Under the pieces are notes generated by a model. The model was not told the origin of the DNA. It made no database searches and was given only the letters and a program-made list of their open reading frames with translations. The position numbers were made by a program, and so were the translations under genes. This document shows positions 20,115 through 27,924 of a stretch of DNA of 64,000 nt, piece after piece (position 1 is the first letter of the stretch; every line of letters starts with the position of its first letter). The stretch is from positions 1-64,000 of the forward strand of contig JAHELC010000038.1 in the NCBI GenBank assembly GCA_024644405.1, written 5' to 3'. The stretch comes from Nitrospinaceae bacterium (GTDB taxonomy: Bacteria > Nitrospinota > Nitrospinia > Nitrospinales > Nitrospinaceae).

Positions 20115-20304
20115 CCGGGACTCGCACAACTTTGCTGGATTTGAGGCAACGGGTACAGACCTTCATGGTTTTCACCGCCCCCTTAAACAACACCCGCAAT
20201 TTTTTCAGATTGGGGTTCCACCGCCGTCGGGTGGTATTCTTGGCGTGACTCACGTTGTTCCCGAACATGGGACCTTTGTCACACACTTCACATCGTTTGG
20301 ACAT
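20107..20304 (-). CDS. rpmB: 50S ribosomal protein L28
   Basis: A protein of 65 residues with the L28 pattern: [33 protein letters not shown], and [11 protein letters not shown]. Two CxxC pairs (near residues 5-8 and 50-53) mark the zinc-binding C+ form. Part of the large ribosomal subunit. No rpmG accompanies it. Its last codons overlap the stop of rsh on the other strand by eight bases (20107-20114). Confidence 0.96.
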   Translation of the reverse strand: MSKRCEVCDKGPMFGNNVSHAKNTTRRRWNPNLKKLRVLFKGAVKTMKVCTRCLKSSKVVRVPVS

Positions 20305-20395
20305 TAGAAAGCACTCCGAATACTTTGTCTGGAAAAGGGAACAATGCTAACATACCGGAACGGCTTGGGCAAGGGGTTTTAAAGGGCGGTTCCGA

Positions 20396-20725
20396 TTACT
20401 CGATGAACTGGGATTCAGTGAGGATCTCCCGCAGGATTTTCTCCGCGAGCGCTTCGCTGTCCACCTGGTAGGTGTTGCTGGCGATCTGGCTCTTGATTTC
20501 AGCCACTTTTTCGGAACGGATATCCGGCGAGGTTTGGACCGTCTCCAGGGCTTTTTGGATTCCCTTGGCCTTGGCGGACAGGGCAATCTGCTCCCCTCCG
20601 GACGTCTGGCCTGCGGGTTCGGATTTCTGGTGAGCCGGTTTCTTGCCGGCCACGTCCACCCGGTCCTGTACGGTTTTATTTTTGATTCGAATGTCGTTGC
20701 CTGGTATTTCCATGATTTTGACCAC
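20396..20725 (-). CDS. flgM: Anti-sigma-28 factor FlgM
   Basis: Binds sigma-28 (FliA) and holds back late flagellar genes until the hook is complete. Up to 109 residues; the second methionine (MEIPGND, 20713) is a likely start. The C-terminal half matches FlgM: IALSAKAKGIQKALETV, SPDIRSEKVAEIKSQIASNTYQVDSEALAEKILREI. The N-terminal half is disordered and polar, as usual. No other flagellar gene is in the window, so it is an orphan here. A near-perfect sigma-28 promoter lies 70 bases upstream, which would make the gene part of its own feedback loop. Confidence 0.9.
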   Translation of the reverse strand: MVKIMEIPGNDIRIKNKTVQDRVDVAGKKPAHQKSEPAGQTSGGEQIALSAKAKGIQKALETVQTSPDIRSEKVAEIKSQIASNTYQVDSEALAEKILREILTESQFIE

Positions 20726-20794
20726 TCCACACGTTTAGGAGAACATCGGTCTGTCCCGCCGGCACCAAGCCGGTCAGGTGTACCTTCAGAAAAT

Positions 20795-20821
20795 TTATCG
20801 GCTTCTGAGGCCAAAACTTGA
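20795..20821 (-). promoter_or_regulatory. Sigma-28 (FliA) promoter for flgM
   Basis: On the minus strand: TCAAGTTT, 11 bases, GCCGATAA. The FliA consensus is TAAAGTTT-N11-GCCGATAA, so 15 of 16 positions and the exact spacing match. The predicted start is about 60 bases before the flgM frame. Confidence 0.8.
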
Positions 20822-21011
20822 GCCCGGAGGCCTTTAATTTATGGGATTTTCCCCATATTCAGACCCCACCCAGTCAAGATAACTGTAATTGGGGGCGTTG
20901 TCAATACGGGGTAAAATAGGGGGTATTTCCTCCAGGAATATTTGCCGAAATCAGTGATTATCACCCGCATCGGCGGGTTTAAAGTTCTAACTTTCAAAAT
21001 ATCAAATAATT

Positions 21012-21422
21012 ATGGCTTATAAAAATCCGGTACCAGCGGTCGACCTCATTATTGAAATTGAGGGTAAGGGCCTGGTGCTGATTGAGCGGAAGAACCCGCC
21101 TCCGGGCTGGGCGTTGCCGGGCGGATTCGTGGAGGTGGGCGAATCGCTGGAGCAGGCGGCGGTCCGCGAAGCCAAAGAGGAAACCTGTCTGGATGTGGAA
21201 CTGCTCGGGCAGTTTCATACCTACTCCGACCCCAAACGGGACCCCCGCATGCATTGCATTTCCACCGTTTTTGTCGCCCGGGCGACCGGAACGCCGAAGG
21301 CGGAGGATGACGCCAAAGCGGTCTCCCTGTATCCCAAAGACCAGCTTCCGGATGTTCTGGCTTTTGACCACCGGAAAATCCTGGACGACTATTTGAAATC
21401 CGAGTGGTGTCAAGAACGTTAG
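21012..21422 (+). CDS. Nudix hydrolase
   Basis: A protein of 136 residues. The Nudix box spans about 37-59: G-F-V-E-V-G-E-S-L..., with R-E-A-K-E-E at the catalytic helix. The glycine of the REUXEEXGU pattern is replaced by cysteine (EETCL). The form resembles ADP-ribose or nucleotide pyrophosphatases ([37 protein letters not shown]). It acts in the cytoplasm; the substrate is not decidable by eye. The M28-like gene starts three bases after its stop, so they share a transcript. Confidence 0.9.
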   Translation: MAYKNPVPAVDLIIEIEGKGLVLIERKNPPPGWALPGGFVEVGESLEQAAVREAKEETCLDVELLGQFHTYSDPKRDPRMHCISTVFVARATGTPKAEDDAKAVSLYPKDQLPDVLAFDHRKILDDYLKSEWCQER

Positions 21423-21425
21423 CCC

Positions 21426-22373
21426 ATGAAACTCCGCACCGACAAGCCCATATTTATTAAAAAAATTCTGAGTTGGAACGCTCTTCTGGCGGTTCTGTTG
21501 ATTTTCGTCCTGCCGAAGACAGCGGGTTCGCAGGACCTTCCTGGATACAAGCCGATTCTCTGGAAATATCTGGAATCAGTTGTTACCTTCGGTCCCCGCC
21601 ACCCAACTAGCCCCGGGCACATGATGCTTCAGGCCTACATCAAAGCCGTGGGCGGGAAGTATGCCGACGAAGTCCGCGAACAGAAGTTCACGTTCCAGAA
21701 ACCGGGACAGCCTGCTGTGGAAATGGTCAATATCGAACTGGTGTTCCACGGGAAAACAAAAAAAGCGCCGCTGCTGCTAGGCGCGCATTACGACACCCGC
21801 CCGTTTGCGGATGAGGAGGAGGATGCCTATTCCCAGCGATTCCCCATTCTGGGGGCGAACGATGGCGGGTCGGGCACGGCGGTACTGCTGGCGCTGGCGC
21901 AATATCTGCACGCGCATCCGCCGAAACGACCGGTGCGGCTGGTGTTTTTTGATGGCGAAGACTATGGCGTCAAGCATTCGTCCGATTATTTTCTGGGGTC
22001 CAAACATTACGTAGCCCAACTCGAAAAGTCCGACCGGAACGAATGGCCGTATGGAGTGCTGATCATCGACATGGTGGGCGACAAGGATTTGCAGATCACG
22101 CGGGAAACATATTCCGCCGAGAACGCTTCCTGGCTGTTGAAAATGATTGACGATTCCGCCCAAAAACTCAAGGTCACCCAGTTTTTTAATCCCCCGAAAC
22201 ACACGGTACGGGACGATCACCTGCCGTTTATCAAAATCGGCGTCCCGGCGGCAGTGCTGATGGATTTCGATTATCCGTACTGGCACACGCATCAAGACAC
22301 ACTCGACAAGTGCTCGCCGGAAAGTTTGTTTGCGGTGTTTTCCGTGGTGGTCGATGCGATGGGGAAGATTTAG
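21426..22373 (+). CDS. M28-type peptidase / glutaminyl-peptide cyclotransferase-like protein
   Basis: A protein of 315 residues with a signal anchor (residues 12-36). Zinc ligands and active site of M28 are visible: GAHYDTRPFADEE, ILGANDGGSGTAVLL, VFFDGEDYG, IIDMVGD and HTHQDTLDKC near the end. The pattern YFLGSKHY and the length fit secreted glutaminyl cyclases, which form pyroglutamate, at least as well as an aminopeptidase. The protein is probably periplasmic or outer-surface. ATG at 21426 follows the Nudix stop by three bases, with the ribosome site inside that gene. Confidence 0.85.
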   Translation: MKLRTDKPIFIKKILSWNALLAVLLIFVLPKTAGSQDLPGYKPILWKYLESVVTFGPRHPTSPGHMMLQAYIKAVGGKYADEVREQKFTFQKPGQPAVEMVNIELVFHGKTKKAPLLLGAHYDTRPFADEEEDAYSQRFPILGANDGGSGTAVLLALAQYLHAHPPKRPVRLVFFDGEDYGVKHSSDYFLGSKHYVAQLEKSDRNEWPYGVLIIDMVGDKDLQITRETYSAENASWLLKMIDDSAQKLKVTQFFNPPKHTVRDDHLPFIKIGVPAAVLMDFDYPYWHTHQDTLDKCSPESLFAVFSVVVDAMGKI

Positions 22374-22478
22374 CTCAGAATACCTAGAAAACACTAGACA
22401 GGATAACAGGATAAAATCTGATTAATCATTCCTCTCCCCTTGAGGAGAGGGCTAAGCTAAGAGGTGGTTTGAGTAGTT

Positions 22479-22500
22479 GCCCCATTTATGGGGCGGTTTT
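22479..22500 (+). terminator. Probable terminator after the M28-like gene
   Basis: GCCCCAT-TT-ATGGGGC followed by GGTTTT. The T run is short. A convergent minus-strand hairpin follows at once. Confidence 0.45.
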
Positions 22501-22522
22501 AAAAACGCTCGATGATTCGAGC
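22501..22522 (-). terminator. Terminator after the protease-TPR gene
   Basis: Minus strand: GCTCGA-ATCA-TCGAGC then GTTTTT, 22 bases beyond the stop of the gene at 22545. Confidence 0.6.
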
Positions 22523-22544
22523 AACTACAAATCAACCGGTTAAA

Positions 22545-23930
22545 TTAGGGTTGGGAGGACTGCAGTTCTTTAAGTTTCTTATTGGCGTCGGGGTGCTGCG
22601 GGTCCATCTGCAGAATGATTTGCAGTTCGTTGATGGCCTGCTGGCGCCGTCCTTTTTTGAGATGGATTTCGTGTAGTTTCCAATGCAGGGATAAAAAGTC
22701 CACGCCCTTTGCAACGGCGGTATGGAAGGCTTTTTCGGCCTCATCCAGATTCCCTTCCGCAAAATGAGCGTTTCCCAGGTTGTAATAGGCCACCGCAAAC
22801 TCCGGGTCCAGTGCCAGCGCCTTTTTTAAATGGGGCAGGGCCTGCTTCGAGTGCCCCAGTTTGTTGAGTGCCGCGCCCAGGTTGGACAGCGCCTGAATGA
22901 AATTGGGATACACTTCGATGGCCCGTTGAAAGTGAGCCACCGCCTGTTTGACGTCCCCCTTCCTGAAATATTGTCCGCCCAGGTTCGACAGGGCTTCCGG
23001 AAACCTGGGATTGATTTTCAAAGCCTTTTCATATTCCGCAATCGCCTTGTCGACTTCCCCCAGTCCCCGGTAAGTCACCGCCAGATCGTACCGGGCCAGT
23101 ACAAAGTCCGGGTCGATTTTGAGCGCGCGTTGATACAGGTCGATGGCGCGGTCGGCTTCCCCGAGCGCATACAGGGCGAAGTTGCCGCGGTAGTAGAGCG
23201 CTTCCTTGGACAATTGATCGGCTGTCAACAATTGCTGGAAGGTCATCAGTGTTTGAGGGTTCAGGTGCGGCTTGACGTAATTAATCGGCAAGGCCAGATT
23301 GATGGACCGGCCTTCCAGCGTCGCCAGCCCCACCACCTGATTCTTCTTGTTGACCAGCGGGCCGCCGCTGAATCCCGGCTCAAAAGGAGTGGTGGTGTAG
23401 AGGAAAGAAAATTCGGGCAGCGCCTGCGGGTGGATTCCCAGGATGAACCCGTAAGTCTGAAGGAGAGCCCCCTTCAGTCCGCCGCGCTCCATTTGCACCG
23501 CCTGGGAGGGATACCCCAGGGCGCTGGTGTAATCATATTCCTTGAGTTGGTCCGAGTCGCCGATCTCCAGGGTCGAGTACAGGTCGCCCTCCAGCTTGAG
23601 AATGCTGAAATCCCGGCTCCGGTCAACGTTCACCACGCCTTGCACCGGTACCCGGTCGCCGTTGCGGAAAATGGCTTCCACCGATACGGCATCCACCAGT
23701 ACATGATAGTTGGTGATCAGCGTGCCGTCGGGCTTCACGATAAAGCCGGTTCCCGTCCCGAGAGTCTGTCCCTTGTCTCCCTTGGTGATCAGCAGGACAA
23801 TGGCATTCTTGTTGACTTCGTGGCTCAGCGTTGCCGACGGCTGGAGCAGGAATACCGCGGCCAGTGCGAGAATCCATAAAAGGTACCGGAAATTTTCGTG
23901 AATTTTGAATTTGAGTGCGTGCATCAGCAT
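22545..23930 (-). CDS. Secreted trypsin-like (S1C) protease with TPR domain
   Basis: A protein of 461 residues (ATG at residue 3 possible). It has a signal peptide or anchor near 15-36. The protease domain spans about 45-240 with the catalytic triad visible: H in TNYHVL, D in SRDFSILKL, S in GFSGGPLVNKK. There is no PDZ domain; instead about six TPR units fill residues 255-455 (YYNLGNAHFAEGNLDEAEKAF). This is a DegP/HtrA-like serine protease joined to a protein-binding helical domain. It probably acts in the periplasm. Substrate unknown. Confidence 0.9.
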   Translation of the reverse strand: MLMHALKFKIHENFRYLLWILALAAVFLLQPSATLSHEVNKNAIVLLITKGDKGQTLGTGTGFIVKPDGTLITNYHVLVDAVSVEAIFRNGDRVPVQGVVNVDRSRDFSILKLEGDLYSTLEIGDSDQLKEYDYTSALGYPSQAVQMERGGLKGALLQTYGFILGIHPQALPEFSFLYTTTPFEPGFSGGPLVNKKNQVVGLATLEGRSINLALPINYVKPHLNPQTLMTFQQLLTADQLSKEALYYRGNFALYALGEADRAIDLYQRALKIDPDFVLARYDLAVTYRGLGEVDKAIAEYEKALKINPRFPEALSNLGGQYFRKGDVKQAVAHFQRAIEVYPNFIQALSNLGAALNKLGHSKQALPHLKKALALDPEFAVAYYNLGNAHFAEGNLDEAEKAFHTAVAKGVDFLSLHWKLHEIHLKKGRRQQAINELQIILQMDPQHPDANKKLKELQSSQP

Positions 23931-24018
23931 CCTGTGAATCGTTTGCCGGGGCGGAGTCTGCCCTGGAAAATAAGTTTATATATTGTGGATTGTATAAACA
24001 GGGGTGGGGGATTACAAC

Positions 24019-24047
24019 AAAAAACCCTCTCCCCATGGGGGAGAGGG
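24019..24047 (-). terminator. Rho-independent terminator
   Basis: Minus strand: CCCTCTCCCC-CAT-GGGGAGAGGG followed by TTTTTTG. Ends the DUF4399-like gene. A very similar stem stands at 56063. Confidence 0.85.
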
Positions 24048-24082
24048 TTGGATGAGGGGCGATCCCTCGATACTGTAAAACC

Positions 24083-24499
24083 TTACTTCACGTTGACGAT
24101 CACCGTTGCCGTAATCGCCGGATTGTAAGGAACATGATTCCCCTTGGCGAACAGAGCGCGGATGACATGGACGCCGGCATCCAGCATCACTTCCTTGCAC
24201 CGGGAGCCGTCTCCCATGTGGATATGCTGGGCGTCTTTGCCAATGCCCTGGCTCAGATCCATGGGCAGATCGGTGTCTATCAGGATGTGGTGATGGCCTC
24301 TTCCGTCATTCACACCTTTTTTGGCCGGTTCTACCATTACATCATGAGTGACCATGCATACTTTAACCGGGCTGGAAACGGTCGCGCCATTGGCCGGCTC
24401 GGAGATGGCAATCGCCCGGGTTCCCGCCAGAGCGGTGGAGATGCTGAAAACCAGCAAAGTCAACAAAAGAGCACTTAGATTAAAAAACAATTTGTTCAT
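24083..24499 (-). CDS. Periplasmic DUF4399-type protein
   Basis: A protein of 138 residues with a signal peptide (MNKLFFNLSALLLTLLVFSISTALA). The body has the DUF4399 pattern: ISEPANGATVSSPVKVCMVTHDV, a His-rich GHHHILIDTDLP, AQHIHMGDGSRCKEVMLDAGVHVIRALFA. Two cysteines and a histidine cluster suggest metal binding, but the function of the family is not known. A strong terminator follows. The 430 bases upstream hold no gene. Confidence 0.8.
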   Translation of the reverse strand: MNKLFFNLSALLLTLLVFSISTALAGTRAIAISEPANGATVSSPVKVCMVTHDVMVEPAKKGVNDGRGHHHILIDTDLPMDLSQGIGKDAQHIHMGDGSRCKEVMLDAGVHVIRALFAKGNHVPYNPAITATVIVNVK

Positions 24500-24930
24500 G
24501 AAAATACTTCCTCCGTAGTGAAGTTAAGAAATTAAATTCTGCCCTGACCGGGAAAGGGAGACTCTCCAGCCGGGTTTCATGGGCCACTCTCTCCGCTGCA
24601 CCGCTACGGTGCAGGCAGTGTAACTATTTAAAATATAAGAGAATATGGAAATCAGGGGGCAAGGGAGAACCGCATTGACCTTCCGATAAAAGCAGCCTTT
24701 AAGGGTTCCGCCTTCTGATTTAAGGGTTTAGAGCGGGCTCATTATAAAACGGATTCAATTAATTTTCAATCCGCTTTGGCTTCCGGGTTTCCCGGGTAGA
24801 CCTTTTTATTTCTTTCCATCTGGGGAAAAATAATTATATACTTGCGGTATCCATGGCCTTAAAAGGTTAATAATTCAAGATTAATGAGCGAAAGCTTTAT
24901 TTTTACTAAAAGGGAACACGGGAGGATTTA
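24500..24930. other. Gene-free spacer
   Basis: About 430 bases between two divergent genes. It has a short hairpin (TGCACCG-CTA-CGGTGCA, 24598-24614) and an AT-rich stretch at 24640-24920 that probably holds the promoters of both genes. No convincing small gene or RNA was seen. Confidence 0.5.
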
Positions 24931-25842
24931 ATGGATTTGCCTGTTACCGGAGAATGTCGATTGCTTCACACCTGTGAAATGTGTGAATACAATAACGATA
25001 ACGATTGTAAAGCCGATCATAACGAACACAACCGCTGGCTGGTCAACCACCGGATGAACGATATCAAATATAAATTGATCGTCGGCAGCAACAAAGGCGG
25101 TGTCGGGAAAAGCACCGTCACCACCAATCTGGCCATCGCGTTGGCCGAAAAGGGATTCAAAGTTGGACTGGCGGACGCCGATCTGCATGGCCCCAACATC
25201 CCCAAACTGCTCAACGCCGAGAATATCCGCCTGAAAGCCGAGGATGACGGGATCCTTCCTTATGAGACCCGCAATGGTCTCAAGGTCGCGTCTTTGGGCT
25301 TTCTGATCGAAGATCCCAACATGCACATCGCCTGGCGCGACGCGGTAAAATATGATTTCATCATCGAGCTCCTCGGCAACATCAACTGGGGCGAGCTGGA
25401 TTACCTGTTGATCGACCTGCCGCCCGGAACCGGGAACGAGCAGATCACCATCATCGACTTCATCGGAGAGGTGGATGGATGCGTGGTGGTCACGACACCG
25501 CAGGATTTGGCTCTTCTGGATGCCCGCAAGATGATCTCTTTCGCCCGCGACAGCAACGTTCCTATTGTTGGCGTCATCGAGAATATGAGCACCATGAATT
25601 GTCCGCATTGCGACGGGGAAATCGATGTGTTCAAGCGCGGTGGCGGCAAAAAGCTGGCCGAGGAACTGGTGCTTCCCTACCTGGGGAGTATTCCGCTCGA
25701 TGCCGAAGTGGCCATTCGGTCCGACAGCGGGGAGCCGGTGGTTCTGTCCCGTCCCGATTCCGCAGCCACCAAGGCGTTTCTCGATTTGGCCGCAAACTGT
25801 CACAAGTTTTTGAACCCGGAAGAATCACTCAAGGCGAGTTGA
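24931..25842 (+). CDS. mrp: Mrp/NBP35-family ATP-binding Fe-S carrier
   Basis: Holds and transfers 4Fe-4S clusters to target proteins. 303 residues: a cysteine-rich N-terminus with C9, C15, C18 and C26, a deviant Walker A GSNKGGVGKS at 52-61, DADLHGPNIPK, LLIDLPPGTGNEQ, and the cluster-binding CPHC at 224-227. There is no MIP18-like domain in front. The four N-terminal cysteines recall eukaryotic-type Nbp35 more than E. coli Mrp. GGGAGGATTTA precedes the ATG. A terminator follows, so it is a single-gene unit. Confidence 0.93.
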   Translation: MDLPVTGECRLLHTCEMCEYNNDNDCKADHNEHNRWLVNHRMNDIKYKLIVGSNKGGVGKSTVTTNLAIALAEKGFKVGLADADLHGPNIPKLLNAENIRLKAEDDGILPYETRNGLKVASLGFLIEDPNMHIAWRDAVKYDFIIELLGNINWGELDYLLIDLPPGTGNEQITIIDFIGEVDGCVVVTTPQDLALLDARKMISFARDSNVPIVGVIENMSTMNCPHCDGEIDVFKRGGGKKLAEELVLPYLGSIPLDAEVAIRSDSGEPVVLSRPDSAATKAFLDLAANCHKFLNPEESLKAS

Positions 25843-25894
25843 TTGCAAGGGAGATGAAATCCCTGATCCAAAATTGGTTGTGAATGGCATTTGA

Positions 25895-25920
25895 GGGGCG
25901 GCACCTGCCGCCCCTTTGTT
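25895..25920 (+). terminator. Rho-independent terminator
   Basis: GGGGCGGC-ACCT-GCCGCCCC followed by TTTGTTGT. About 50 bases after the Mrp gene. Confidence 0.75.
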
Positions 25921-26091
25921 GTATAAATTGCGGAAAATCCTGCTTTTTCTCTTTTGACAATCCCATTGCGATTGATGGTTCAAATGTTGGATAATAGAGT
26001 AATCTCAATAAGAGATTGCGATAGGCATCAGACCTTGATGTGCGGACCTCTCCGGGCCCGGTATTAATTTTAGAAAGTTTTAGGATCAGTC

Positions 26092-27174
26092 ATGCATGGT
26101 ATTTTGAAAGCCGGTTTCCCTCTTTTTTTGGCTACGTTCCTCTTTAATTTCTCCTTCTCTGGCACGATTCTGGCGCAACCTCAAGAAGAGGAGAAAAAAG
26201 AAAACTTCATCCGCTATTCCAACAATCCCGTGGTCGCCCTGGCCGAAGGTCAACCCATCCTCCTGGACGATCTCAAAAACGCCCAGATTCATGAAATGAT
26301 GATGCGTCTGTATCAAATGCAGAGAGCGCTGTTGAAACAGAAGGTCATGAAATCCCTGATTGAAACCCACCCCGAACTTGAATCTCATGATGATCCACAA
26401 ATCACACAAAAAGACGTTGAAGAGTTTTACCTGAATGAACCGGGGATCAAGGAGTTGGGCAGTCTGGAACAGCTCCAGGGCCAGATTCGAAACTACCTGG
26501 AGAAAATGCGTCGCCAGGGTAATTTGAAGAATTTGGAAGCCCGGTATCAGGAGGCTGTGGAAAAAGGGTGGGTGGTGGATTACTTCAAACCGCCCAATGA
26601 TTTTCGTCTGAAAGCCAGTGTCGGTACGGCCGTGTTATGGTTTAAAGGAGATAACGCCCACGGTCGCAAAGTTTTCGTTATGGAATATTCCGATTTTTTA
26701 TGCCCCTTTTGCAAGAAAGTACAGGGAACTCTGAGGGATCTTCGCAAAAAATACGCCGACACGGTACAGTTCGGCTACCGGCACTTTCCGCTTCATCAGG
26801 AAGCGAGGGGTTTGTCGGAAGCGGTGGAATGCGCCCGCGACCAGGGCCGGTTCTGGCAGTTTCAAAACCTCGTTTTTCTCGATGCCCGCCGTCTTCAGCA
26901 AAGCAAACTGGAGCTTATTAGAAACGCCCGGCGGGCGGGCGTCAAGGACATCCCTTCGTTTGAAAGGTGTCTGGACTCCGGCAAATACCAAAAGCGCGTT
27001 CAGAACGATTTCGAAGAAGGTATTGCCCTGGGCATCCAGGGGACGCCTACCTTTATCATAGGCACTTATAATCACTCGACGGCTACGATCAACGGAGAAA
27101 TGTTTTCCGGTGCCATGGCCCCCTCAAAATTCATCCATCTCATCGAAAAGTACCTGAATCATTCCGCAGAATAA
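26092..27174 (+). CDS. DsbA/DsbG-like thiol-disulfide protein with helical N-terminal domain
   Basis: A protein of 360 residues with a signal peptide (residues 1-28, ending ILAQ). Residues 45-165 are helical and acidic-basic mixed, like chaperone or SurA-type helices. The C-terminal half is a thioredoxin fold of the Thioredoxin_4/DsbA type: YSDFLCPFCKKV with active-site C204 and C207, and a cis-proline in GTPTFIIG. The likely role is periplasmic disulfide chemistry on a bound client. It lies 19 bases upstream of a DsbD-alpha-like gene, which supports a redox pair. Confidence 0.88.
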   Translation: MHGILKAGFPLFLATFLFNFSFSGTILAQPQEEEKKENFIRYSNNPVVALAEGQPILLDDLKNAQIHEMMMRLYQMQRALLKQKVMKSLIETHPELESHDDPQITQKDVEEFYLNEPGIKELGSLEQLQGQIRNYLEKMRRQGNLKNLEARYQEAVEKGWVVDYFKPPNDFRLKASVGTAVLWFKGDNAHGRKVFVMEYSDFLCPFCKKVQGTLRDLRKKYADTVQFGYRHFPLHQEARGLSEAVECARDQGRFWQFQNLVFLDARRLQQSKLELIRNARRAGVKDIPSFERCLDSGKYQKRVQNDFEEGIALGIQGTPTFIIGTYNHSTATINGEMFSGAMAPSKFIHLIEKYLNHSAE

Positions 27175-27193
27175 TTCAAAGAGGTCGTTGGCA

Positions 27194-27790
27194 GTGTTCG
27201 ACTCCCGATTAAGAAAAACGTCCCGGTCGCGTGCAACCGGTTGGTTTCGTTCCGTCGCATTGTCCTTCATTTTTGGATTGGGTGCGTTGAGTGTTTTTCC
27301 CGGGTTTGTGTCTCCGGGTTACGGGTTCGATTCCTATCAGAAATTTGAGAATTCCAAAAAGCAACACCAGCCGCTGCAACTGGAAGCCATGCCCGACAAG
27401 GAAAAGGTGCGTCCGGGAGAAATTTTCTGGTTGCACCTGGTGACAAATTTGGAGGAAGGCTGGCACATGTATTCCCTCGAGAAACAATCGGAGGATGAAA
27501 CGGTGGCGACGCGGATCGTTCTGGAACCCCTGGTATTCTCTCCCCGAGGCCAATGGCAGGAGACGCCGCCCAAGCTGGTCCGTGACGAAGTCATGGAAAA
27601 AATAATGAAGACCCATTCCAGTCATGTCGAATTCACCCACCTCTTTTCCGTACCCCGGGGATTGAAGCCGGGCGTGTATCCCCTCTCCGGAACCCTCCGG
27701 TTCCGGTCCTGCGACAACCGTATTTGCACCCTGCCCCAGGCCGTGAAGTTTCAAACCCGTGTTATAGTGGAAGCGGGCGAACCCGGTTGA
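27194..27790 (+). CDS. Periplasmic DsbD alpha-domain-like protein
   Basis: About 198 residues. GTG at 27194 is preferred over TTG at 27188 because GAGG at 27181 is spaced for it. An N-terminal basic stretch and a membrane or signal segment precede the domain. The body matches the N-terminal domain of DsbD: VRPGEIFWLHLVTNLEEGWHMYSL, FRSCDNRICTLP with two cysteines in C-x4-C arrangement near residue 175. There is no membrane part of DsbD, so it is a stand-alone domain. It could pass electrons to the neighbouring DsbA-like protein. Confidence 0.8.
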   Translation: MFDSRLRKTSRSRATGWFRSVALSFIFGLGALSVFPGFVSPGYGFDSYQKFENSKKQHQPLQLEAMPDKEKVRPGEIFWLHLVTNLEEGWHMYSLEKQSEDETVATRIVLEPLVFSPRGQWQETPPKLVRDEVMEKIMKTHSSHVEFTHLFSVPRGLKPGVYPLSGTLRFRSCDNRICTLPQAVKFQTRVIVEAGEPG

Positions 27791-27791
27791 A

Positions 27792-27821
27792 AGCGGAGTA
27801 CCTCCGCTGGTAAATTTAAAC
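27792..27821 (+). repeat. Dispersed palindromic repeat, family A
   Basis: AGCGGAG-TAC-CTCCGC then TGGTAAATTTAAAC. Lies directly after the stop codon of the DsbD-like gene. Confidence 0.65.
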
Positions 27822-27873
27822 TCTTGGTATGCGAAAGTAACTTTTCCGTCGCGCCCCAATGCTTTGGCAAAAT

Positions 27874-27896
27874 CAGCTCCGGGCCTTGCCAGGGCC
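27874..27896 (+). repeat. Family B hairpin
   Basis: CAGCTCCGGGCCTTGCCAGG. The first 17 bases match the copy at 40708. It sits upstream of the CCA-type gene and explains part of the apparent longer open frame. Confidence 0.55.
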
Positions 27897-27924
27897 TCCT
27901 GGCACCCACAATTTTTTAAATAAC

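Noticed and set aside
24598-24614. Hairpin TGCACCG-CTA-CGGTGCA as terminator
   Set aside because: No T run on either strand, and no gene ends nearby.
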